Source: Asparagopsis taxiformis
Taxonomy: Eukaryota > Rhodophyta > Florideophyceae > Bonnemaisoniales > Bonnemaisoniaceae
Direction: 5' to 3'
DNA: 64,000 nucleotides
NCBI GenBank assembly: GCA_030407315.1
Contig: JALQPE010002266.1
Coordinates: forward strand, 62,001 to 126,000
Shown: one piece after another, positions 57,191 through 64,000 of the stretch
Position numbering within the stretch: position 1 is the stretch's first letter
How the letters are laid out: every line of letters begins with the position of its first letter
Program-made: the position numbers and the translations under genes
The notes under the pieces: model-generated
What the model was told of the DNA's origin: nothing
What the model saw: the letters and a program-made list of their open reading frames with translations, nothing else
Database searches by the model: none

Positions 57191-57421
57191 TTGTTGGGCT
57201 CCTTTTCGAAGCCCATTCGTCTCTTGAATAAATTTAGCACCCAAATCATATACGATTGCCGAGTTGACACCCCGTATGTCTCGTTGGTAGAAATAGCAGG
57301 GGTTCCACCACTCAGCTGGCGGGAAGTAGTTACTGATTATATGAGATATGGCTTAGCTCCCGCCAAAACCGATAGCTCTGGGCTCAGGTTCTCCAAATGT
57401 GGTTATACGAATGTGTTCTGA
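57191..57421 (+). pseudogene. Short coding remnant (about 76 aa), unknown
   Basis: TPYVSLVEIAGVPPLSWREV and VTDYMRYGLAPAKT look like real protein rather than repeat, and the frame ends TGA just before PR B7. No start context and no recognised family. Possibly the tail of a gene removed by repeat insertion. Confidence 0.3.
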
Positions 57422-57449
57422 CAATGCTAGAAGACGAATATCTGCATCC

Positions 57450-57628
57450 TGATTTGAATTAAAATTTGGGCTATTCTCAAAAACATGCACATGTGAACAT
57501 GTTTTTGAGATGGGGGTGTGCCGTACGGCACAATCGACCGCCCAAATCGATGTTTTTTTGCAATATTTTTTCTGCCCGAAATTGTAGAATTTCTGGTCTG
57601 GCCAGCAATGCATCTGAGCTGGACATCC
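57450..57628 (+). repeat. PR palindromic repeat B7
   Basis: In opposite orientation to B8, so the pair brackets MT-SET B as inverted flanks about 4.15 kb apart. Its last part is cut short (GGACATCCCCATG). Confidence 0.85.
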
Positions 57629-57691
57629 CCATGTCCAGTGGCCGTCCGGATGTCGCTCACCTGGTAAGCGTGATGCACCTGTGACAACCTA

Positions 57692-57721
57692 TGTGACTGC
57701 AGTCACAGCCGCCATGGCGGC
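57692..57721. promoter_or_regulatory. Two abutting perfect palindromes upstream of MT-SET B
   Basis: TGTGACTGCAGTCACA (57692-57707) directly abuts GCCGCCATGGCGGC (57708-57721), about 260 bp before the ATG. Perfect adjacent palindromes suggest dimer binding sites. Copy A has lost this region, so conservation cannot be checked here. Confidence 0.6.
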
Positions 57722-57978
57722 CGTGCAGTACAACCCTCAAAGACAGGGAATCACAATCTTTTTAAAATTTTTCTCTACCACGTATCCGTCACAACTTATT
57801 ACCTACACCGGTTACGGGTTTCAAGACCTTTCCAGTGCTGTGTACCCGTATACTCTGTTCCGTTCGATATCAACCAGTGTTCCTCACGAAAGAGTGCAAA
57901 CGTCACGAGATACGTCGTCAAATTTGACTGTCTCGCCGAGCGGTCGCCATCCTGTACCGAATTTCCACTCATTCCATT

Positions 57979-60900
57979 ATGACGAATAAGCGCAGGCGCA
58001 ACAGCAATCCGATCGTTGACGACGCAACCGTGCCAATTCTGCGCGAACCCGCTAGCCCTTGGGAGGATTCTAGTGACATGGGTACACGTCGAAACGTAGG
58101 TCGCGCCGCCCGCGAAACTACTCTCGCTGGCAAAGACTTCCTCCGCCTCTTGCTGGATTTATTCGCCCACTCAAGTTTCGCAGACTTGACGGACAAGCCG
58201 GGAGGTTTCACATACGCGGACCTTGGCGCTTGGGTTGCGCAGGGCACGGAAGAACAATTTGTGGCGCTGCAAGGTCGACTCAGCATGTCCTTCAGCGGTC
58301 GTTCGAAGAATGCTGGAGTCGAGGCGGATGTTGCCGAAATCGTCATGGCAGAGATGAACGTTGAGCGAGCCAAGCAGATTGTTCGTCTGGCATTACCCAT
58401 TGCCGAGTTTTCAAGACAGGATGAGCGTATCGGGCAATGGGTTGAGCACTGCATCCTTTCTGGGATCGTGCCGCAGACCTTCCTTATTGGATGTAACATG
58501 CTTCCTTCGCCACTACAGGCGCCGCAGCGCGGGGAACCAAGCGCCTTCGTTCTTGCTCCACCGGAAACGTTCGAGGTATTGATGTATTTCCAAGCGTTGT
58601 CTATCATCCGAAATCACAACAAGAACCTGCCGCGTCGCCGAATAGGCGACGCGGCCGAAGAGGGGAACGAAGCCGCACGCGTCCCAGCCCATCGGAAAAG
58701 CACTAATCGAGCTTGTTACGTGGTTCAAGTTTTATACCATGCTTGGACCGATGTGGCCTTCGCCGCAAAGTTTTCCAGCTTCGAAGAGTTGATGGCGCCG
58801 TACATCATTTTCGACAGCAGTGAGCATTGGTTTGACGTGCTCGATGAAGGTCTATTCGCACCGATGGAGCAGAAGCTAGATCTCTACCACGACAAAGCTC
58901 CCCTATCTCATCCTGATGGATATGGTGGAAAAGTAGAGACAAGAACCAGTGCGCAGCACAGTGCATTTAGGGACCTTGTGAGGAAGTTCTTCGACCGGTT
59001 GCAGTTTCTTATCGTCAACCCGGACCTGTACACCTGGCCGGAGTCCGACCGCTGGGGGGCGCTGGAAATATACTTGTCAAGCGGAAATCCGGACAAGCTG
59101 CCAGCGTACTTTGACACCCTCGACGAAGACGTTATGGCTGTCCTCCGCCCGGCACCACAAGCCGCGGACGCAGAAAAGGTCCCCAAGCCGGTTGATGACA
59201 CTCCCACTCGTCGCAACACAGGAGGGAGAGGTTTGGTTCCGTCGACAAGACACACAACCAGGCTTCAACTTGGACCTGGGAGGACCAGTCTTACTGCCCA
59301 AGGGCCGTCTCCCCCGTCACCGTCACCCCATGCGACAGAAGAGCAGGAAAGTGAAGGGCAGGCTCTCGCAAAGGACTTTCTTTCGAAAATGAGTCAGTAT
59401 TGCCGGGTGTACGACGTCCCTTTCGAAGATTTGGTCAGTGCCGACGAGAGCCGAGAACACGTGCCCATCACGGGCAACGTTCAGCTCATTCTGACTGATC
59501 CGCCCTACAATGTTCGTCGTAAGAGGAACGATTCCAACTCTTCGTACGACAGGCTAACTGCAGAAGATATGCAGGCTAGCATCGAAGTGTTTGACGAGCT
59601 GTTGCGCCCCGGTGGCCACGGCATCGTGTTCTGCTCCGTTTTGCAGTTCTACGAATGGTTCCATTACTTGGAAACGTACAAAGGACCGCAGTCAGAAGGC
59701 CCAACCGATGCTGCTGCCAGTGATGACGGGTCGGATGAAGAAGAGGTTACGTCCATGAATTCGGACTCCGAAGCATCGCAGCACAGTGGCGAAGAAAGTG
59801 CGGATGAGGAGGAGGACGAGGAGGAGGAGGACGTCGTTCGGAATTCAGTTTTCTTCGTTGACGAGGTACCTCTGTTGTTTGTCCGACTACCTGGGCACCT
59901 CTATCAAATGCCGGGGCGGAAGAGGTACCAACGCATGAACATGGCAGAGGTCGCTATCCACTTCTGGAAGCGAGGTGTTCCGTTCAAGACCGGAAGCGAG
60001 ATGGTGGCCTATAGGAACCACGGATACATGGACGGCACGTACCCGGCGTGGTGCAACGTCACCATCAATATGCCCGCCATCGATTCGAATGAGATGGTGT
60101 GGCGAACAAGGAGCACAACCGGTGCTACGGTCAGAGTTCGTGCAGAGCAGAAGAGCGTCGCTCTCATGATGGAGTTGATCAGCCAGCATTCACAGCCTGG
60201 TGATATTGTTGTCGATCCATTCTCTGGCACTTTCGCAACGGGAAAAGCAGCTATGAGCTTGCCTGAGCACCGTGTTTTCGTCGGCAGTGACATGGACAAA
60301 TTGTGTGTGGCACGATCGCTTCCAAAGCTGTGTGCAGTCATGTCACGTGTAATTCTTTCAAACAACACTGACATGAGGGTCACGACAGAAGCGAAACAGA
60401 GTGCTGAGAAGTTCTTGGCGTCCCCCTCTGTCACGATGCGTACGCAGAGGGAACGCAGGATCATCGAACCCCCACCTGGCCTTCCCCTGTACCAGAGGTT
60501 CCCGAAATATATTCGGCAGTACCTCTGGCAGCTGTGCCCAGAGTCGATTGCGTCGCACGAGCACATGGAAAAACCGGTACATTATTGGCCACCTTCCCTG
60601 CGCCGCTGGTTGCAAACTGAAAACCCTCGCGTGATGCGGGCACACGATTGTGTTGCGAAAAAATTGAGCGTTCGACCATCGCTGATTAAGCATCCAAATG
60701 CAGGAAGAGGGCTCTTCGCTGAACAGACATTTAATGTTGGCGACGAAGTATGTGCATACTACGGAACTGTTGTGTACTCTGATATGAGCAAGGAGTCGAT
60801 GAGGTTCGCGTACGGAGAGGGTCACATGGCGATAACGAAGGAAACATTCTTGATGTATGCCATCAAGCTGTATGCAACAGCGGAGGACGACGAAAACATC

Positions 60901-61176
60901 GAGCATCCAATTTGGATTGTTCCGGCTCCGTTCTGTTCGGCGCAGTTCATCAACGACCCGCGGTATTTGCGAGGTGAGGACACTCCGGCGGAAGACACCA
61001 GGCGGATGGCCAACGTCGAGTTTGTCGAGAACTACAGCAGCGGTTCGACGGGGAAGAAGCTCAAGGCGAAGGACCTAGAAAATCCGAAGATCATTGTAGT
61101 ACGTGCAATCCGCGATATCCGTCCGGGGCAGGAGCTCTACGTTCATTATGGGACAGCGTTTAGAGCATGGAATTAG
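57979..61176 (+). CDS. MT-SET copy B: beta-class DNA amino-methyltransferase fused to a SET domain (1065 aa)
   Basis: ATG at 57979, TAG at 61174-61176, no lesion. Residues 1-250: unknown domain with a helical core. About 400-475: Pro/Ser linker. 495-780: methyltransferase in beta-class order, with catalytic DPPY at 507-510, then LLRPGGHGIVF, a target-recognition region interrupted by an acidic Glu/Asp tract (about 580-620), QPGDIVVDPFSGTFATGKAA (motif I, 743-756) and VGSDMD. DPPY enzymes methylate the amino group of adenine (N6) or, less often, cytosine (N4). 895-1065: SET-like, with GRGLFAEQ (909-916), QFINDPRY in place of the usual RFxNHxC, and GQELYVHYG. No pre- or post-SET cysteines are seen. 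Bracketed by inverted PR repeats and followed by gene 2. Confidence 0.9.
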   Translation: MTNKRRRNSNPIVDDATVPILREPASPWEDSSDMGTRRNVGRAARETTLAGKDFLRLLLDLFAHSSFADLTDKPGGFTYADLGAWVAQGTEEQFVALQGRLSMSFSGRSKNAGVEADVAEIVMAEMNVERAKQIVRLALPIAEFSRQDERIGQWVEHCILSGIVPQTFLIGCNMLPSPLQAPQRGEPSAFVLAPPETFEVLMYFQALSIIRNHNKNLPRRRIGDAAEEGNEAARVPAHRKSTNRACYVVQVLYHAWTDVAFAAKFSSFEELMAPYIIFDSSEHWFDVLDEGLFAPMEQKLDLYHDKAPLSHPDGYGGKVETRTSAQHSAFRDLVRKFFDRLQFLIVNPDLYTWPESDRWGALEIYLSSGNPDKLPAYFDTLDEDVMAVLRPAPQAADAEKVPKPVDDTPTRRNTGGRGLVPSTRHTTRLQLGPGRTSLTAQGPSPPSPSPHATEEQESEGQALAKDFLSKMSQYCRVYDVPFEDLVSADESREHVPITGNVQLILTDPPYNVRRKRNDSNSSYDRLTAEDMQASIEVFDELLRPGGHGIVFCSVLQFYEWFHYLETYKGPQSEGPTDAAASDDGSDEEEVTSMNSDSEASQHSGEESADEEEDEEEEDVVRNSVFFVDEVPLLFVRLPGHLYQMPGRKRYQRMNMAEVAIHFWKRGVPFKTGSEMVAYRNHGYMDGTYPAWCNVTINMPAIDSNEMVWRTRSTTGATVRVRAEQKSVALMMELISQHSQPGDIVVDPFSGTFATGKAAMSLPEHRVFVGSDMDKLCVARSLPKLCAVMSRVILSNNTDMRVTTEAKQSAEKFLASPSVTMRTQRERRIIEPPPGLPLYQRFPKYIRQYLWQLCPESIASHEHMEKPVHYWPPSLRRWLQTENPRVMRAHDCVAKKLSVRPSLIKHPNAGRGLFAEQTFNVGDEVCAYYGTVVYSDMSKESMRFAYGEGHMAITKETFLMYAIKLYATAEDDENIEHPIWIVPAPFCSAQFINDPRYLRGEDTPAEDTRRMANVEFVENYSSGSTGKKLKAKDLENPKIIVVRAIRDIRPGQELYVHYGTAFRAWN

Positions 61177-61405
61177 GGTCACGAAAGATGTTTTCATTTC
61201 GACTACAAATAAAGCTACGTTCCAGAGTTGAAGTATATCATATAATGCAGCATGTCCAGCCACCATTAGTCCAGGGTGAAACCTATTGAGCAGTACTCGC
61301 CTGTCAAAAACCAATCGTTCACACTCTAGGTGCACTTCGTCCGAGCAGTGAACCTGACTGCTTGGATGCTGTTATGCGTGCAGATGCAAAATACACGACC
61401 AAGTT

Positions 61406-61602
61406 GAAATGGACGCCCGGTGGATGTCCAGCTCAGTTGCATTGCTGTCCGGCCCAGAAATTCTACAATTCAGGGCAGAAAAAAATATTGCAAAAAACAT
61501 CGATTTCAGCGGGTCGATTGTGCCGTACGGCACACCCCCATCTCAAAAACATGTTCACATGTGCATGTTTTTGAGAATAGCCCAAATTTTAATTCAAATC
61601 AG
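61406..61602 (-). repeat. PR palindromic repeat B8
   Basis: Counterpart of A1, about 230 bp after MT-SET B. The remaining ~430 bp between MT-SET and gene 2 holds no gene. Confidence 0.9.
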
Positions 61603-61836
61603 GACGTCTTCCGGACATAGGGGTGCTCGCGGCCTAGCTCTACAGCTGTAATTGTACCTCATTAAATACTGTTGATGACTGCCTACCGTATACAATCTGG
61701 GCTGTTGGCGTATTATCCGGTACTTGACCTGACCTGAACGTTCATCGCAGACCGTTGTGGTTACCGACACTATACAGCAATCTTTTTTGTATCTCGTGCA
61801 ACTCAATCGTTCCATCGCTTCCGGGAAAGCTTCATT

Positions 61837-64000
61837 ATGCCGCCGCGTATTGCGAAGAAAGCTCCAAAGCCTCCGGGCCTCCAGAAAACCCGGTCAGCAG
61901 CTGCTGTATCGAGTGCCCGACAATCCCGTGCGAAGAAGCGGTCTGGGCCTACCGGCAGCATTGAACCGCGGTCCGGTAGTCGCAAGACGGACCGGCGCAG
62001 AACTGGGGATCCGCAGCGAGAAAGTGAGGAAGGAGGAACGGCGCGGAGAGAGATGGGGCTTGACCGAGGCAAGCGTGCTCGCAGGGACAGTGAACATCAT
62101 GATGATGACATGATAGTGGCTCAAAACATGTTGGAATTGCGGCAGAGTGCTATGGCAAAGGTAGTTCCTCCCGGGTTGGCAGATGCGGAGGTGCTGCAGA
62201 CGGAGTCCCAGCCGGGGGTTCCGAGACACTGGAGGCTGTGACCCCCACTGCGCCAACTATGCCGAGTACATCAGCCCCAGCAGGTAATGCAGTCAGGGAC
62301 CCGAGGATAGCGGCAAGGGATGTTGTTTCTGAGCAACGTTCACAGGATGCCAACTATCATCGGCGGTCAGGTGGTACTGAGGGGAGAGAGCAGCCGGAGT
62401 GCGGGCCTCGTCACAACAGACTGTCATTGGTGCCAAATATGCGCGTAACGCCCCCGCGACGTCAGGCTATTGCCGATGGAGGACATCATATTCCCGATAG
62501 CGTGGGAGATGGGGGGACGGTGAGGGCAGAGAGGTTGCATCCGCCGGAATCCATCGATTTAATGGCGAGTCGCATCAATGCGCAGAAGAAGAAGATCGCG
62601 GAGCTGGAAAAAAAAGTGTTTAGCCAGGACATAGCAAACAAGGCGCTCACCACGGAGATAGTTGCGTTGGAGGCTAAGGTGAAGACTCTGCAGGCGGAAA
62701 ATGCCAGCCTTACTGCAATTGCGAGAACAGGTAGAATCAGTGATCACGGTGGCGGTAAGTCGAAAATACAGAAAGCCATTCCTGTGAAATACCTTGGAGT
62801 TCTTAGGGCGGTTGAGGAAAACCTGACAAAGTGGTGCAAGAACGAGACTATGGAGCTGGACCCTATAGCGGAACAAACGCAGAGACGTTGGACTGGACGT
62901 ACCATCGAGGTAGAGCCGGTAGAAGGGACACTTTGGAGCGAAAACGGTGTAGGATATATTGCTACCCCTCCGGGCTATATCATCAAGAATCTGCAGTGGT
63001 ATACACCTTCGTACAGGGACGAGAGTGATCTGCTGAATGACTTGGTGCGACACGTACTGCGTCAAAGTCCGTGGTGTGATGTGTTTTCCGATGAGGAGCA
63101 GCGTGTGTGCTGTCAAGAGGCTGTGGCGGGGAGCAAGGAATTGAAAGTGAAGGTGACGCAGAAACTGTCCGACGTGATGAGTGCACGGAAGCGTAATGCG
63201 AGGGACAGATTGTTCGGTTCGCTGGGGTACACGAAATTAATGTCTAGATGCACGATGCTGACGACGCGAGCTGAGATGGACGAGCGAGAGGATCAAAAGC
63301 GCGAAGCGTCTGAGAAGCTTTTGAAACGGGAAAGCAACGGTGATTTGGATATGGGGAGGTGGCGAACGGCACCGTTCTCAGAGCTGCGATACAGCAAAGG
63401 CTTGGTTCCTGACAGCTTCGAAATGGAAGTGAATGGTGATGCATGGTTTAACAACCGAGTAGCTGTGAATGTGCTGGACATCTTCAGGGGTTATTCGATA
63501 CGACCAGAACAAGTAATGGACATAGAGACGAGCATACTAACGCTGGCGCGCCTGGATGCTTGGCTAGTGACTACTGTGGAGTGTTTGGATGAACCGAAGG
63601 GGAAAGGAGGTGCACGGCAGAAGGAGTTTACAAGGCGGTACAGTCAATATGTGGGGGTAGCTTTTCAGCAATTAGTTGGTATGGTGGTGTACTGCATGTC
63701 TTGTCTCCAAGGCTCGCAAGCAAGGGAAGAAACGGACGTTGTCGAGAGCGAACAGCGGACTAGTGCACAGTCACGGCATGTGTTTGCAAGCCGTACTGTG
63801 ACGAGAGAGGCTGTTGAAGTGTGGCAAAGCGGAGAGGGGTCTGGAATTGTTCATGTCGTTGATGATGTAAACCGCTGCTCATCACTTGTTCTAGTGTCCG
63901 AGGATTGGATTCAATCGCATATTACGTCAAACCTCGGTGCTGTAATGGATTGTGTGATTGCGCAAGGACTAATTGGCGCAGAACTTTTCGTCGTTGACCC
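61837..64000 (+). pseudogene. Gene 2 copy B (runs off the window), frameshifted
   Basis: Same as copy A, with the A-run intact (8 A at 62608-62615), so the coiled coil is continuous here. One base is missing at about 62219-62222 (GGTTCCGAG against GGTTCGCGAG in copy A), which breaks the basic N-terminal part. The two copies have different lesions, so the ancestral frame of about 761 codons is well supported. It is cut by the window end about 40 codons before the expected stop. Function unknown. Confidence 0.75.

Overview
This is a eukaryotic nuclear window made almost entirely of mobile DNA. It holds three or four Ty3/Gypsy (chromovirus-type) LTR retrotransposons, a MITE, and two copies of an unfamiliar set of long, intronless genes set among palindrome-rich repeats. 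The species cannot be named from sequence alone. Long intronless ORFs, CpG-rich retroelements without obvious CpG decay and algal-style LTR elements would suit an intron-poor alga (a florideophyte red alga is one guess), but nothing here proves it.

Left part (1-18,915): a four-deep nest. A minus-strand LTR element (M) sits in a methyltransferase/SET gene; its right-hand TSD is GTAAC and the intact site survives in the second gene copy. A plus-strand Gypsy (P, only its 3' part in view) probably interrupts the gag of M. A 13.5-kb Gypsy (E2, 4965-18458, TSD GTTTT) sits in the LTR of M, and a 260-bp MITE (TSD ATT) sits in the 5' LTR of E2. E2 has gag, a textbook -1 frameshift signal, a pol broken by two single-base lesions, and an intact antisense ORF of about 940 codons.

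Repeated cassette: copy A (18,916-31,878) carries MT-SET, a coiled-coil gene ('gene 2') and a ParB/2OG-dioxygenase gene ('gene 3'), all on the plus strand. In copy B, gene 3 is on the minus strand (51,003-54,951), followed by MT-SET (57,979-61,176, intact) and gene 2 (61,837 to window end) on the plus strand. MT-SET and gene 2 are thus direct repeats about 39.6 kb apart, while gene 3 lies in two inverted arms of about 7 kb (24,819-31,878 and 48,163-55,788). MT-SET fuses a beta-class DNA amino-methyltransferase (DPPY) to a SET histone-methyltransferase-like domain. Gene 3 joins a ParB-like domain to a C-terminal domain resembling 2-oxoglutarate/Fe(II) dioxygenases. Twelve copies of a palindrome-rich repeat of about 200 bp ('PR') punctuate these genes. 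I infer a mobile or selfish element family carrying its own chromatin and DNA-modification genes; this is the main candidate for an undescribed system.

Between the arms (31,879-48,162) lies AT-richer DNA: a decayed gene with a Tudor/agenet-like start, an intact 553-codon orphan on the minus strand, a 1.2-kb array of GGCAGT/ACTGCC palindromes upstream of it, a 68-bp near-perfect hairpin, and a decayed transposase-like gene split by a young 7.75-kb Gypsy (E3, TSD GTGAG). E3 is intact and unusual. Its leader has no ATG for over 1.1 kb and contains a 305-329-codon ORF with two C2H2 fingers and no AUG, so the gag ATG is the first AUG after the TATA box. E3 also has a fourth ORF downstream of pol.

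Most broken genes differ between copies by single-base lesions, several in homopolymers. Part of the decay could therefore be long-read consensus error.
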